The notes beneath the pieces are model-generated. The model made no database searches. It worked only from the letters and a program-made list of their open reading frames with translations, and was not told where the DNA came from. A DNA stretch of 64,000 bases. It comes from Certhia americana (taxonomy: Eukaryota > Chordata > Aves > Passeriformes > Certhiidae). Both the position numbers and the translations under genes were made by a program. Of this stretch, positions 22,519-37,165 are shown one piece after another. Position 1 is the stretch's first letter, and each line of letters opens with the position of its first letter. The stretch covers positions 66,953,331-67,017,330 of the forward strand of contig CM031878.1 of NCBI GenBank assembly GCA_018697195.1, read 5' to 3'.

Positions 22519-25500
22519 CATACATGTACATAAACATCATAGTGAAATTGCCATTTAATTAATCACACTTCCCTTGTCTCAAAAGCTGTTTGCAATGCAT
22601 TTTCCTTGCATAGCATAAATAAACGTTTTTCCTTACTGAAAACCACCCTTAATTCCTTTTCATCTCTCTTCAACCTCTGCATACCCTTAGGAACTACAGT
22701 AGAATGTTTTGCTTTGTTATGTGTTTTAGCTTATGAATTATGAGATACATTGCCTGTGCTCTCCCAAACTGCTTGCTGTTCCAGAGCTTCTTGAAGCTAT
22801 GTTCTCCCTGCTTGGCCTTGTTAAGATGGCTTTTTTGAACCAGAAGTACAGCAGTTTTACAGCCTTTGAAATCTTCCACGTGGCATAGCCCTCTATCTTT
22901 CACAATGGTGCTCTTTACGTCATGGTGCTTAGCAGCATCTCAAGCAAACTTTCATCCCATAATTTCTAAAAAAGAAAAAGAAATGCACTGAGAACACAAA
23001 ATAAAATAGTTTAAAATATTAAATTTTGAAGTTTCAACTATTCATGCACTTAGACATAACTAGCTTGTTCCCAGTAAATATTTTTTGGGACAGTAATTAA
23101 CGTAGTATGAAAATGAGCTGGCAATGATAAGAATAAGTCCTCTTCTAGAGGAACTGATATATTTTTAACGTTTGGTAGTAACACAGAAGGGCTTGCAAGG
23201 TCTTTATCCTTTTGACAAACAGATGCAAGACAGAATTTAGTTTGGGAAAGAGGACAGAATAGTAATTCCAGAATACCAATGTAGGAGCTACAAGTACTAC
23301 AAAGAAAGAAGGGTAAAGCAGGGTGTCATGGTCAAGTGGTGTAGTGAACAGCTTTTAGATACTGTGAAATTAATTTCAGAACTAAGTACTTGCTCTTATA
23401 AAACTGTTTTATTTTTCGTCAAAATCTCCTTACACCCACATCACATAGAAAAGTATGGGTCATTGTATTAATTTGATTCATTATGACAATGCAGTCACAG
23501 TACAGTCACAAAGTATAAAGAAATCCCCAAGTATGTGTTACATTTTATACCATCCAGCAAAGGAAAGATGCAAACAGATGAGTGATACCACCCTCCCATA
23601 CTTACTGGTTTTCCAGAAGGTGAAAACTTTAAGAAGCATAAAAGAGGAGCATACAAATTTGTCTCCCACAGAATGAGTCGCTGTTCAAAGACAAATGACA
23701 AGACATGAAATAGCATCTATAAAAGCAATGAATTGTCTAACTCTACAGGAATTCACCAGCATCATGCAGCTGATAAGTGAATTTGCTTTTGTTGATCATC
23801 TAGGATAATTTCTTACAACACATCAAACAACTCATAGATGTATGATGATCTCTATTGGTGTTTTCATCCACTGACAAACCTGTGGAGAAATTTCTTGAAA
23901 GACATTAGAAAAGAATGTGCTAATTTACACCTGCCTCTACTTCAGTAGTACTCTGTTCTTTGGTCTTTGAAAACTAACATAGAATCTTGTGCAATCAATG
24001 CAAAGGCTCTAAATTTCAGGGATTTAGAGCATATCCTGAGGACAACTTGGTATCATGGCTAAGATATTTTCATTTAGATCAAAACAGAGAGCAGGATGAA
24101 TGCTCTGTGAAATTCTATGAATAGATATGAAATTTTGTTGCTATGATCACCCACAAAGACAATGTAATGCTGAAATATGCTTTGCCTCTTGCAGTTCTTT
24201 ACAATGTGTTAGAAGAAGCAACAGTTAAATTAAAGCAACTGTTGGAAAGTCAGCACTGCATTATAAATTTCCCCATTGCTTGTCACTATCTAAAGAAACA
24301 AAGCAAATTTGAGATATGGCATTTATTGGTATGAAGGGAGGTGATGTGGAATCAAGCTGACTATTGTAGGAACAAAAAAGAGCAATTTATTGTAGAGAAA
24401 TATTTCTTCATCCAAGTCTAATGGGCAAGTATGCTGATAATTTTTAAAATTCAAATGTAGAATAGATTGCAAAAAGTGTAACAATCACATTGACAACCAC
24501 ATTGACGTTCAGTAGTGGTAGATACAACTGTGCAAGATGTAGTCGGATGTCCTGCTCAGGATCTTGCTCTTCTCTGACACATCCTTAAATTGCCATCTAT
24601 CTTACAGCTCATGACACCATTGTGGGTGTTAAAGAGGACACCCACAGTGTCTTAGTAATATGGTGTAAACACTTGAAGCCTAAGGAAAAAAAAGAGAAAA
24701 AGCAAACATAAGGCAATAGCACTGTGTATATGAAGAAGTTTTAGCAACTTGATAAACCTGCTGGTTTTTCTTTTTCACATAAGAACATCTCAGTTGTTTT
24801 TTGCTTTAGGGAATTGCTCTCATTATGCACATTATTTTGTCTTTCACTCTTTTCTTGATGTACTATAATACTTGTCAATGTTCTGTCTTTTCATAGTGAA
24901 CTTCTGCAAGAGCTAATTGTATTTTAAAGGCAGCACTATGTGATAGAAGGCCCTGTTTCTCTAAGGTCCTGATTTTTCTGCTGGGGGTCACTGAACCACA
25001 CACGAGCAGTTAATGTGCACAGAAACACTTCTAAAGTTCCTTCTGTGAAATCAGGTCAGTTTCTGCATTGCCATAACATTTGAGACATCCTGACTGGCAA
25101 GATCTCCAAAACTGTTATTGAATGTTCTAAATTGCACAGAGGTTTCTGGAGTTGTCTCTGAGTAACAGAGCAGAAAATTAAACAGAAGAGGCCCCCCTGA
25201 GTTTTTACAATTGAACTATGCAAGGGGTACAGAAGATGTGCAGAAATAAATGAAGTTTGGTTTAAAGAGCACCTCTGGTATCTTAAATTTCTGCAATTTA
25301 ACCAAAGTGATTCATTAGGTAAAATATGATGCATCATGATATAACAGACTTCTTACTTCATCATCATTAGATTTATGTGGTGCCAGAGCAGTATATAATA
25401 CCATTATATAATAATAATATAGTCTGATCTAAAACTTATTCCACAACTCATTTGAAGCTTTGTGTCAATACTTGACAGGATTATATCTCAGAGGGTGTTA

Positions 25501-26412
25501 TCATTGTAAGGAGCTCATAAAACCCCACTGAATTCACAGCTCCTAGTAAAAAATTCCCCATTTTAAAGGAAACAAATTATGCTCCAGGAGTGAATGTCAT
25601 GCTTCCATGCAAGAAACTCACTCAAGGTCTCCACATCTCTCAAGCTCCAATTAGATCCTCCAAAAAAGGCAAAAGCAGTGCTAAATGGTGTCAAAAAAGT
25701 GGTACAGAATCACTAAACAGAGGAGGACTTGATCCCCTGTGGGCATTAGGTCTGGAGAGTGAGGAAGGGGATCTAATCAAATGTTTTTCTCACAGAAATT
25801 TGTATCCTCAGGCTCACTCCAATGAACTTACATGGGCATGCATGTGTGTGTATTCATGCCTGCAAATAAACCAAAAAAATCACATAACTATTGTTGCTAG
25901 TTTGAATTTAAAACAGAAGAATAGAAAACATAAAAAAAAAAAAATTGTCTTATTTAGAAATTAGCACTGTTGTGGCAAAATGAAATAAATGCAAAAAACT
26001 GTCAGATCTTTCCTCTTCCACTTGTCCAACACTTGGCTTTGGGAACTACCAATTTAAATTACTTACCCATGAGAAGAAAGGAATGATACATGAGAATTTC
26101 AAACATTATCTGAATCAGTTTATGAGACATTATGATTTCCCTCTAATCTAATATAATCAGAAGTGTTATTTTTTTTCTTTTGATGAAGAATGTTATAAGG
26201 GAAAAAACCCAAAAATCTCAAAGGTAAGAAATCACCAGTGAAGAACAAGTCACTCTATATGACATTTCATTTCTTAGCATGTTGAGAGATTAATGTTCTC
26301 TTCTGCAGCTTATGCATTACTATTCCTAGCTATCTAGAAATGAAAAATGGTATACTCAACTCATTCTTTACTGCATAAATGTTATACAAAGAGAATAGGA
26401 ATTTACATTTAG

Positions 26413-26430
26413 TTTTTTTTTTTTTTTTTT
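26413..26430. repeat. Poly-T tract (T18)
   Basis: Eighteen T followed by CTCCCCC. It is a homopolymer with no recognised retroposed body beside it. Confidence 0.9.
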
Positions 26431-29366
26431 CTCCCCCTGTTAAGATATTGGACTTGATAACATTAGGGTGTGAAATACTTAAGTACCTGTGCATTTTCAT
26501 ATTCAGGATCACTGAAACAGTTTAATATAGTCTAATTACAAGGTGGGAAATGAGAGACTTAAATTATGTTAAATTATCTGAAGGCTAAAACGATTTGAAA
26601 AGTCTTGTCATATCTACATTAGGTAGAAAATCTAATGATACATCCTCCCATACCCAGAATCAGTGAAGACAGAAACTGCCCAACTTATCAGCAACTGACA
26701 ACTGAGGAAGAGCATAATATTGCCAGTAGCTTTTTGTGGTAACTGAACATCACTGACAAAGGCTATCACAAGGACATTTTAGTGCAAGGAGCTAGTCAAA
26801 CACATGCAGCAGACACTATTGTGCTACTATTTTATATGACACATCCAAACTTTGGTGAGGAATTGTTTCTTGGGAGAATAGTACAGTTCAGTTCTGTGTC
26901 CCCTTGAAATGGACAACTTTGTCCTGTCAGCAAAATGACTGAAATTTAAGCTTGACAAAATAAGCTGCTGTAGAGATGAGATTGCCATTGATTAATTTGT
27001 TACTGGAATCAACAACATAAAGCTGAATTTACTTGATCTGAGTGTTGGGGTCAGGAAGATAAAGTAGTTTCATATTCAATAGCATCAAGAAAGATATCTG
27101 AGTTCTCAAAGATACCACTCTGCAGCATTTTTTTCTTCTAAATAGCTTTATCCATCCTATAAGAGAAATTCCTGGCACTCATTTTTAGGAAAGTCAATGC
27201 TTCCACTTATATTGTTTCAAGACAAAAAAATCTCCTAAGTTTTGTATGATATTATTTAGCTTTCATATAATGAACTCTTCAGATGTTATACTGAAGACTG
27301 GCCAGACAATTATTTTAAATTTAATTAATTAGTGAAGATGGGAGCAGAAACCTAATGACTCTCAAGGAATATCAGCTTTAGCATTATTTCAGAAGGGAAG
27401 CCTTTAAAAGCATGTCTGGAGATTACAGTGAAAAGAAACCCCTGCAAATACAGGTTTTACCACATCCATCTAGTTAAGAGAGCATCATCCAGTAGTAATT
27501 AAACACTGCTGGAATTAGAAGAAATTGTCCATGCAAGTTTGTCCTCCAAGTTTCTCCCACTGGAATTTTTCACAATGATGAAAATGGAAGAAAGTAAGAT
27601 GCTAAAGTTATTTGAAAAATCAGTTCCCCTTCAGACTACCACTGCTACAGTAATAATGTTTATAGAAAACAGAGAAAGGAAAGTAAGAAATTATACCAAA
27701 GTGGGAAAGGTAGGAAAAGTACTAACCTTCCTCCAGCCTAGCTTCATTTAATTGATCTCAGTGTCTGTCACAGAAAGTTAGCTAGTCAGCACCAAAAATC
27801 TGTTCCTCCTGTGCACTAATTTGTACCTTTGTAACAATGAAGATGACAGCTGGTGCTTACTAGAGTGTAATTCCCATCTCACAAGTTGAACTTGGCTAGT
27901 TCACTAATGAAGTACCAAATGTGTACGTTGACCTCAGGCTTTCTACTTCAGCAGCTGTTTTAAATCTGTCTGTAAAATTAGAAGTGTGAGTACCTTCTTT
28001 CTTATGCAGTTTGAAGGCAAAGGTATTGGGATTATATGCATGCATATACATACATATATTTTTGTATTTCTGATTGAAAACACTTAAAAAATTCCATTGA
28101 TATGTGTCCTTTTCTACGATGTCATGTTTGGCCACAGCTCATCTGTTGTTTACTTGGATTTATTCAAACACATTTTCATTCCTAGTTATGATGCTTCTTT
28201 TGACATGATAAAAAGTGAATGATATTCATGAAGCTGATGTCTAGATTTTTTAGCTTTATATTTCACACAGGTTTTTCAAACTCAGAACTCACAACTTCTG
28301 CTAGCTACTGTGCACAAAACAGCATAATCTTGTAGAAAACATATCAAACTTTTTGACTAGTTGAGTTAAACTGTTGGAGGACCATGCCTAAAAGAGAGGC
28401 TTCCTGTGCATTTGTATAATAAATGTCTAAGAATTTTGTGATATTTTCATTATATGTCATAACAGCAAGGAGAAACAAGACCATTCCACAAATTAAGAGC
28501 ACTTTCTGACTTGTCAGGTATAATTTGTACCACAGATGTATCACAAATAAACAGAAAGAAATTAAGAGGGAGAAAGGAGAAAGAAGGTGCATAATAAAAA
28601 AAATAGGAAAAATAGGGACATGGTATTTTCCTTGACATTTTATTGTTAAGGAACAACCGTCTTTTGGAATACTGTTTTCCAGTTTCCTTTGGGAAAGTGG
28701 TGAATCTTCCAGGAACCTCAGTGGTGCTTCCTGACAAGATTCCCCATGATTTTACTAAACATTTTGCCACTGTGGTATGCAATTATATTGCTCTTTTCTC
28801 TTCATGCTGATCTCCAAGTTCATCTGTCTCTGACATGAGCAGCAGGAGAGAACAAGCAGCTCAGTACCATGTGAAAAGAAAATTGTGAAGCTGGAAGTTT
28901 CATGTAAAGTCATTACCAGGGCAAATGGAAACATTGAAGAGTGGTTCAGCCTGCGACCTAGGAGAAAAACACAGCACAGATACTGAGTGGTGCCAGCTGT
29001 GCTGCTTATTCACCAGTCTTCTAGTATATGGATGGGGCAAAATGCCCTCATAAAGCATATTATTTTCTGAACTCTTCTGTGAAATTATGCTTACAGTTAC
29101 TATTAGGGCCCAACAAAATAAAGACAGGAGGCAAAGTCTTTGGATTAGGTGAAAGAATAAAAAGGCTTATCGAAGACAAGTTGCTCACTGATACACTTTA
29201 CAACTGAAGAATGATGATGAGAGGGAACAGTTCATTTGCATTGGCTCAAAAGTATGTGCCAGAGGCCTCATTCTGTCAGAGACATGCACTTGTTAAGTGT
29301 TCTCTGTGATTAGGTGATTAACCCTTATAATATAACTCCAGCAAGTACACTTCTATGCAGCAACCT

Positions 29367-29377
29367 CCCCCCCCCCC
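29367..29377. repeat. Poly-C run (C11)
   Basis: Eleven consecutive C, unusual in this AT-rich setting. The length is prone to sequencing error and the run crosses a chance 74-codon frame. Confidence 0.9.
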
Positions 29378-30284
29378 GAGATAAATTACACTCACACTAT
29401 GCTAATGTTCCTCTGTGGAGGGGGAGCAGGAAACATGGACCATTACTAGGACTCACAGCAGAAGGAATGATGCATTTGATATGCGTAACATCAGGTGCAC
29501 AGAAAGGGCACATCTCTGTAATACTGCCTCAAGGGTGAAAATTGGACAACCAGTGTCATCATTAATCTTGCAGCGCTGTCTAAAACGGTACAGTCATTTA
29601 GTCCAACAAAGCCCTTCTTAACAGCCAGGATACATATTTGATTTTGATCCAGTGACAAATGTCTTTTGATGGCTTTCTGGCAAGCCAGTAACTTGCGGGA
29701 TTAAATATCTGTGAGAAAGCTGAACACATGAGTCACTATAAGAGGGATCTGAGTTCCAGATCCTTTTTGATAAGAACAGTAATTTTGTCACAAGGCACAT
29801 CTGCTGAGAACTGTCTTTGCAGTCTACTATGTAGCACCAATATTTATACATACTCCTGTAATTCTGTTAATAAATGAAGAATATATAATCACTGTAGATT
29901 CTTCCATGTAATTCAATCAGTGTTTAAAAGTTAATCTTACACTACGTTTTCAATTCTGTGCTCTATTTGTGTACAGTTGAGAAACAGACATATCAGGTGG
30001 GCACTGATATCTCTCCAGCTCCTGAATAATGAAAACAATATGAAAGAAAGCATAACCCTTTCTCCACTAAATCATTCTTTGAACATTAGGAACATGTTCA
30101 CAGGAGTTAATTATGTTATGCACGTGCAAATGCAAATGTTCTAGCCTTTAATCGTTCAAAAATATTTAGAAAGGGCTTTTATCTCTCCATGTAGAATTTA
30201 TTTATGTAATTCATTGCCACAGACCCAGCATGACCATACATTAAAACTCTTTGTTCAGTTCTGTTGAAACATATATTTCTTTAA

Positions 30285-30316
30285 GAAAAAAACCAACCAA
30301 ACCAAACCAAAAAATC
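30285..30316. repeat. Short (CCAAA)n-like repeat
   Basis: Degenerate CCAAC/CCAAA units run for about 30 bp within an A-rich context. It is simple repeat only. Confidence 0.75.
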
Positions 30317-33300
30317 CCCACAAAACTACCAACAAGCATAAGTGAAAAAAGAAATAAAAACTGAATTAAAACAGGAGTTTGAAAATATTTCAGATATTTT
30401 AGTAAAATCTCATGTTCTATTAACTACTGGTTTGTGGAATAAACGGCTCAGAATATGCTAAAACACTGCATGCATTTTGTTTGCCTATTTACTCAACAGT
30501 TTGCATAGGAATAAGTATATATGATGGTAACCCTCGTGTGACATGGCAACGGAGAGAACTTTTCTTAGGACACAGATGCTACACATAAGGTATGTGGCTT
30601 GTGGATTTGCACACTGCCCTATTCATAAACAGTGAAAATGACACCATCTTACCCTCAGTCAGGTATGTCTTGAAAACCAAACTTCTGGAAAAGAACATTA
30701 TTTATGTTACATATGAATAGTTACAGTTTGTGTGTTTAAGATGTGAATGCCTCTTTTTGGTTGTGCACCCACTGGAACACATAACATATCCTTACCTCCT
30801 TCAGTACTCTGCAAGGCAATATTGAACTTAATGGCTACCAATGTGGGATAGGCTTGTGAGCATCACAAATGGGACTTTTATTCATTGCCATAATGAACAG
30901 AGAATTTTTAAAGCCACTGCACATGCAGACAGCCTCTGTATCCACAAAAGTTCATAAATGGAGTGGTATAACTGGAAACAGATGATTAGCTGCTTGTGCA
31001 CACTAAAACAGCAGAGAGCTATTTTTTTTAAAGAGGGTACCTTTTTGAATTAAGAGAAGGAAAAATCTGAGCTGAATACATGTTCCTTTTTACAGTTGTT
31101 CACCCACCTGGGTGGTTGTGTGAATAAACATGTGCAGAGCCTACCCATTAATACTGAGCTGAGCTTATGGTTCCCAAGCAAAGGATTACTCATAAGTGGA
31201 GATATTTTTTAACTCTGTATATGCTCCCTCTTATCAGCCAGCTGAGGATATTTTCTTGTCTCCATCAAACACCACTTACTTTTCCCACATAGATCCACAC
31301 AGGGTTTCATCATATATTTGCCATCTGTGGAAAGCAGTTAACTCTCACTATGTACAGAACCCAGTGACTATTCCTCCCTTAAAAGCTTTTCAATTGCTAG
31401 CATGCGTGGACTCCACCCCAAGGACTCTTAGAGGAGAGGAGTGCTATTCCACATTATTTTGTTCTAAAAGGATGGAAAGTGCACCCATCTACAGAGACAG
31501 TATGGACAAATATGACAGCAGAGTCCTTAGGTTAAGAATCAGTCACTCAGGGGCTTGAAAAAAATTAGTTGTGAAGGATCCACTGCTGCTCTCCACAACC
31601 TGCCTGACAATAGATCAGATTCACTGGGGATCACATAATCCTACAAAACTCTAGAAATCAAACACATTTCAAATCACAGACAGACATGACAGAACAAGGG
31701 TTTGTTGTGAATGTGCAGTGTGGTACACATGCAAATAATCAGCAGAGAGTTATTTAAAGTGTACATTCCTTGGTTTGTGACCATCTGTTTGTTCAGCACT
31801 GGAAGAGGGTTTAGTGCTGTGAAAAGTGAGAGGATTCTTTGATGCATCAAAAGGGTGCTATTCATAGAAGCTTCCAAACACCACAACAAATAACAATGAT
31901 ATAACCCTGCAATGTGTCCTACCTATATTAGAATTTTTTTCCACACAAGTTTTTTTGTTGCAATTTGCTTAAACCAGGAAATTTACAGATCACAATGTGG
32001 AGATAAAGTATTTTCTTTCACCATCTCATTACTTAGAAGTGACATATATTATTGTAAGCCTGTTTATGTCACACAGGGAGATTTTAAATATTCTCCTATG
32101 AAACAAACCATATTAGAAAAAAATAACCCTGGAAGTTTCCTGGGAATGCATAGACTAAGAGGACACTCCCTTTAATTATTCTGAGGAATATCCCAGTAAG
32201 TTCTTCCTTCTAACCTAGGCAGGTCTGAAAAGCCTCCAGTTGGAAACCAAAGCAAAGAACACTGGAGACAAGGGAGCAAGCAAAGAGAAATGATGACTAG
32301 AAGTTTGTCTTTCAGATTTGCTGGGGTTGTTTGCCTCAGTGACACAGTTTGAATTACTAGGTGAACTACTATAAATCATTGCCATTTTTCTAGCATAAAT
32401 GAAACCACTCAGCATGGGGTGCCTACTGCCATTGGTCTAACCACCATTTTCTTCCAAACAAATTAACTCTTACTCCAATCAAAACAAGACACCTACATAC
32501 TTTCAGAAATGCATCATGCTAAATTGTTATTCTTCATATCCACTTGCACAAGAACGCAATAAACATTTCTATGATTACTCTTAAAGACATAAGAAAATTC
32601 AAGCCAAGAGTCACTCAGCATGTTTTACGTATGCATGCAGGAGAAAAATGGTTTAGTAATGACTAATAGGAGAAGGAAGATGTGTAAAAGGCTTCAAATG
32701 CTACAGTGGTGGCTGGCTTTGATAAATTGCCACGTAGAACAGCCAAGAGTAAGTACCAGAACTGAGTCTCCTGTGTACTCCAGGGGCTGTGCTAACAACC
32801 CCACCCCAGCTCTCACTGGAGTCAAACCTCTAAGCCATTAACTCATCCAGCTGACTGACTGAAAAAAAATCCTGCCCCAAAGAATACTTTAATTTTTCAT
32901 AATGTCTTTGAGATGCCTAAACCCCCCAGAAACAGCCAAACCTTTATTCTAACACACATGGAAAGCTTTTATTTAAGTGTCTATGTGACAGATGCAGTGT
33001 ACTGGAGCCTCAAGGGAAAAATATCAAGACTAAATATGGATTCATCAGTTTCTAAAAAGCAGCCACATTTCTAAGAAAAGGTATATATCACTCTCTAGTA
33101 AAAATTAGCTTTTTCCCATGTTTTTCATGTACAAGCAATAGGTGGTTGATTTTACAGATATAAGGATTAATATTAGTCATAAAAACATGTAAACTAAATA
33201 CCTCTTCTTTAAAATCTGCCCTTTAAATCTCATTAGTTCAATCTGACACTGAAAGAGACCTGATTTAAAAATGATTTACACTGCACAAATTGTTTGTCCA

Positions 33301-33859
33301 GGCTTAGAGTTCTTTTATGAAATGAAAAACGTGAATATGAATTTAATATTTCTCAAATGAATAGGCATGGGGCTTGAAATTTTCCTTTGACAGAGGTAAC
33401 TACATTTTGTTTCAGTGTTAATAAATTCACTTCTGTAAGATTGTGGGTTTTTTTCTTAGATCTATTCCTAGTTGCTGCCCATCCGTCTCTATGTAAAACT
33501 ATCTCCTCCATCAGAAAAATAGCAACACAAGCAGCCAGAGAACAAATACATAGGAGTAGTACATTATGAAGAATAAAGAGCAGCTTTCAGCTCTCTCTCT
33601 TGGATGATATTTATCACATTTCTTTCTACCCAGCTCCTAAGAACGCTGAGGAGATAAAGTAGGCTGGGTGCATTTTTCCCCTGTAGTGTGGTTTACAACA
33701 AAAAATAATAGTAAGAAGACTGGAAGATGATGCATAATTTTTTTTTCTTGTTTCAGTTTTTATTTTTCAAAGAAATAAAAATATACTCTTAGTTCATCCC
33801 CCTCCCCTCCAAAACAAAAATTAAAAATAAAGGTGGTCTTAGACTTTTCTGTCTGTTAT

Positions 33860-34330
33860 GCTAATATATTCATAGAAAAAGCTGGTGCTAAGGGCGGTTC
33901 TCCAATTAAGACAAATGAGGCACATTGAATTTCTCCCTCAGGGCACAGCAGGGGTGCTGGCAAAATCTACTTTATTCTTTCTGTCAGGGCTGAACTGGAA
34001 ACAAAAGCATGAAAATTCAACACATCCACTTACAGAATAATAAAGGCTGTTGTTTAAAGCGTGAAGAGTTTTGGCACCCTTCTGGGGCCTTATGCAAATC
34101 ATTCTTCCTCTCAACTGCTACCAAACCATCGGTCTTGGAAATTAAAGATGTACTTGGTCGGTTAACAGCTGAAAAGAGAAGAGCAGCCTGAAAGTCAATT
34201 AGATTTGTATTAAGCAAATAAATCAGGTCTGACTGATATTGGCTAAACTAAAATGCATTATTATGGTCTGACAGTAATTCTAATTTGATTGACAAATGTA
34301 TGTAGTGTATTATTAAACTAAATGAAAGAT
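33860..34330. promoter_or_regulatory. Candidate conserved non-coding element with POU octamer
   Basis: About 470 bp without homopolymers. It contains CCAATTAAG near 33902-33910, a perfect octamer ATGCAAAT at 34092-34099, GGTTAAC near 34160, GTCAATTAG near 34195 and TCTAATTTGATTGAC near 34280-34294. Two opposed 60- and 66-codon frames over 34009-34217 look like chance. The octamer is a POU-factor site in known enhancers. Conservation itself cannot be seen from one sequence. Confidence 0.28.
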
Positions 34331-36276
34331 GAGAATAATCCTATTATTATTTTTTTTTGGAACAGCTATCAAGCAAATAGCCTTCCCCACCCCCAAAACA
34401 CAATAAAAGACCACCAACGTTGTATTGTTATCTTCAGTATAGTTTAAAAAAACACCCAGAAGTGTATTTTTTTTTGATATAATAATACAAACAGACTATG
34501 TCCTTTAGAAAATGACAATTTTGTACGGATACTTAGTGGGTCTTCCTAAATACAGCAATGTATTTAGGCTAAGGTAATTTTTTTGTTCTTTATGTCTTCT
34601 TTTTACAGATAGCCTTATCGTGATAATGACATTGGTGTACACCATATGAAAATAAAAATGCTCTCCTCTGTGTTTGGAGTGATTCTGTTACCAACCACAG
34701 CACCAGCTGTAACAACAGCAGCATAATTTAAGCACATATTTAAACACAACAAAAGAGTTCAGAAGATATGAGGTTAATAAGAACAATGCAGCTGTTAACA
34801 AAATACTTGTTTTTTCACATTCTTGAAGCAAAGAAGCACAAGTAAAAGAACCTTCACAATTCAGAAAAATGCTCAAATCTGGCCTTATAAATGGTATAAA
34901 CAAGAGTATATGGACACAATTTAGGCAGACAGTCATCTTTCAAGTGCATGCAAAGCAGGATTTGTAATGTAAATGTCTCTATAGGTGGCTCGCTGCCTGT
35001 GCTTGTATACTAACACCCAGTCTCTATGTTCCTGCCAAGGGTTTCCATTCAGAAGCAAGCAACATGCAAAGGCACTTGTGCAGTTGTGGAAGTCTGACAG
35101 TCAGAGCTTTATCACCCTTGCTACTTCCTGAGTATAAATTATTAATGCTGTACATAGTTAGTTTTTCTTGTGGAAAGGAAAAGATACCACACTGCACTAG
35201 TGTGGTCAGGAGCCAGGATCTGGCTTTCAAAATCAGCATGAATGCCAAGAAGATCAGTGTTAACATTAAGACTCTACTCAGCAAGCATCTTGGTAACCAT
35301 TAAAATGGTGGCGGGCTGTTTTATGTAACTGGCAATCCAGTAATTGCACAGTTTTGGTCAGTGCCTTTTGGGCTTAGGTTTTATATATCTGAAGGATATC
35401 ATAAGATTTTAATAAGAAAAACATGTCTCTAAGGAAACATATCTCTTTGCCTCAAGATTTACTGCATTCATGGTTTTGTGGAATCCTGCTTTTTAGAGAT
35501 AACATATGGAAAACAAAAAACAATGTGAGTGAATAAACATAGTGGTTCAGAGAGAAGTGGAAAAGAATTTTGGAAATGCTTTTTAAAGTCCAAATTCAAG
35601 GCCAGAACTGGCTGAATACGTCAAGAAACTATTCATAAACATATGCTGGAATAAAAATAATGTATCTACTTTGATGGTGATCAGAGATGTTTTTATTTGT
35701 TTTCCATAAACATTTATACAAGTGATTTTTTTTTGTTTGTTTGTTTCATTTTCAGGAATGTTAATTAAAAGCAAACAGCTGGGCAGTGGCCATGAGAATC
35801 ACTGAAGCAAACTTTTTTTTCTGAAGTGAACAGGAAACCTCTTCTTAAAAAAAGAATCATGAAATAATAGTAGATAGAAAAAGAATTTATAAACTTCTGT
35901 GTTTATGGCTCTGCTTGAAGTCATGACACTGCACCTTTTCCATCTGATGTTCTTTATTATGGGATATTAGTGTGGAAAAAATGGTTCATGGTTTTAAAGT
36001 GCTAAACAAATGATTGATTTTTTTTCCTTCTACTTTCAAAAAGGCTATTTATTCATCAGCCTCAAGATTTTAGAACCACAGAATCAGGATTTAATAGTGG
36101 TGAGGTGAGAGCTTTGGAGGTGTCCCCAGAGCTGCCCCATTGCTAGCTCTGGTCATTCAAAGGCTCCTCACAGGGCTCCAGCTCAGTGATAGTCTGCTTG
36201 AAATGCCACCAAACTACCACATCCCCCTGATCATCACAGTGCAGCTAATTATTTCTGAGAGTGATAATTTCAGCAG

Positions 36277-36278
36277 AA

Positions 36279-36309
<31 letters not shown>

Positions 36310-36316
36310 GAAAAAA
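36277..36316. repeat. A-rich tract with interspersed G
   Basis: A14-G-A12-G-A5-G-A6. It is low complexity and inflates two chance frames on opposite strands with lysine or phenylalanine runs. Confidence 0.9.
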
Positions 36317-37090
36317 CTAAAACGTTAATGGGATATTTTCTCTGTGTCCATGCAGTAAAGCAAAGCATTATGCTAATTAACAATGTCACTTCACTACGTG
36401 TAGCTTGGATAAATTTATACAGACGGTGTACACACACACTGACATTCCTGAAACAACTGTACTTGAGCACTGTTACTGGTTTTTAGAAAGGAGATGTTGG
36501 CAATTAGCACTGAGCATGCAGAGCAGGGAGGCTGAGCTCCAGGAGATGCAGCAAGCTTTAGGTAAAATAGTTTCATTCCATTATGATCAATGTTGATTTT
36601 GCATACCAGAATTCCCTTGGCATGCATTGGTTTACAAGCTGGGAGGGGAGCAAGGCAGACTTTTGTTCTCCCCAAGGCACCACCTCCTGCTCCTGTGGTT
36701 AGTCTGCACTTAGCCAGGCAATTTTGCTGACGGAGTGCAGGAAGAGTAGTCTACTATTTCTCCTTTGCATCTCATACCTCAAAGCCATGTCATGCTATTT
36801 CTTGACAATGGTAGACCCACACAGGGATTAAAAAAATGGAAGAAAAAAGTTTGCTTTATTTTGCTTTCAGTTGTGACTGACACTCTCCTGGAAAGGAGAA
36901 AGGTCAGCTGCTTGAACTAAGTCTTTCACCTATAATAAATACAGGAACAAAACAAAAAGAACCTGAAATTAAGTAGAAGAAATGAAGCCTTTTGAGAATA
37001 TTGCTCAAAAAAAAGGGCCAAAATGAAGATTTGTATACTTCTGGGTTTAATGACAAAACAAGTACATTTCATATTATTATTAGACATCAT

Positions 37091-37120
37091 AAAAAAAAAA
37101 AAAAAAAAAAAGAAGAAGAA
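37091..37120. repeat. Poly-A (A21) followed by GAA repeats
   Basis: Twenty-one A then (GAA)3. It lies about 45 bp from the 3' end of the neighbouring CR1. CR1 does not carry a poly-A tail, and this tract is on the plus strand while the CR1 reads on the minus strand. It is therefore not the element's tail. Confidence 0.9.
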
Positions 37121-37165
37121 ATAATTTGGTCAGCATATTGTGTTACAGTGTAATAATTCTTGGCA

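Larger units (their letters stand above)
20572..33859. other. Long AT-rich gene-free stretch
   Basis: Thirteen kilobases with open frames up to 124 codons (25590-25964, plus) and 120 codons (31196-31558, plus). None has a recognisable domain, and most are opposed by frames on the other strand. It contains a pyrimidine-rich tract (22041-22096), a 24-bp palindrome (22495-22518), a poly-T (26413-26430), a C11 run (29367-29377) and a CCAAA-type short repeat (30285-30316). A two-copy CACATTGAC repeat lies at 24481-24507. No further CR1, SINE, LTR or DNA transposon was recognised by eye, though old copies could be missed. Confidence 0.6.
34331..37165. other. AT-rich non-coding DNA
   Basis: Open frames are at most 86 codons, many opposed on the two strands. 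It contains a GTTT short repeat near 35726-35747, the A-rich tract 36277-36316 and the A21 tract 37091-37120. A segment near 36070-36200 begins like a CR1 reverse-complement end but does not continue convincingly. Confidence 0.6.

Noticed and set aside
25590..25964. 124-codon plus-strand open frame
   Set aside because: Lysine/asparagine-rich end comes from an A-rich tract; no family recognised.
31196..31558. 120-codon plus-strand open frame
   Set aside because: No domain or homologous family recognised; treated as chance in gene-free DNA.
36070..36200. Possible CR1 end (starts AGAACCACAGAATCAGGA)
   Set aside because: Only the first about 20 bp resemble the CR1 reverse-complement terminus; the following sequence does not track CR1 convincingly.
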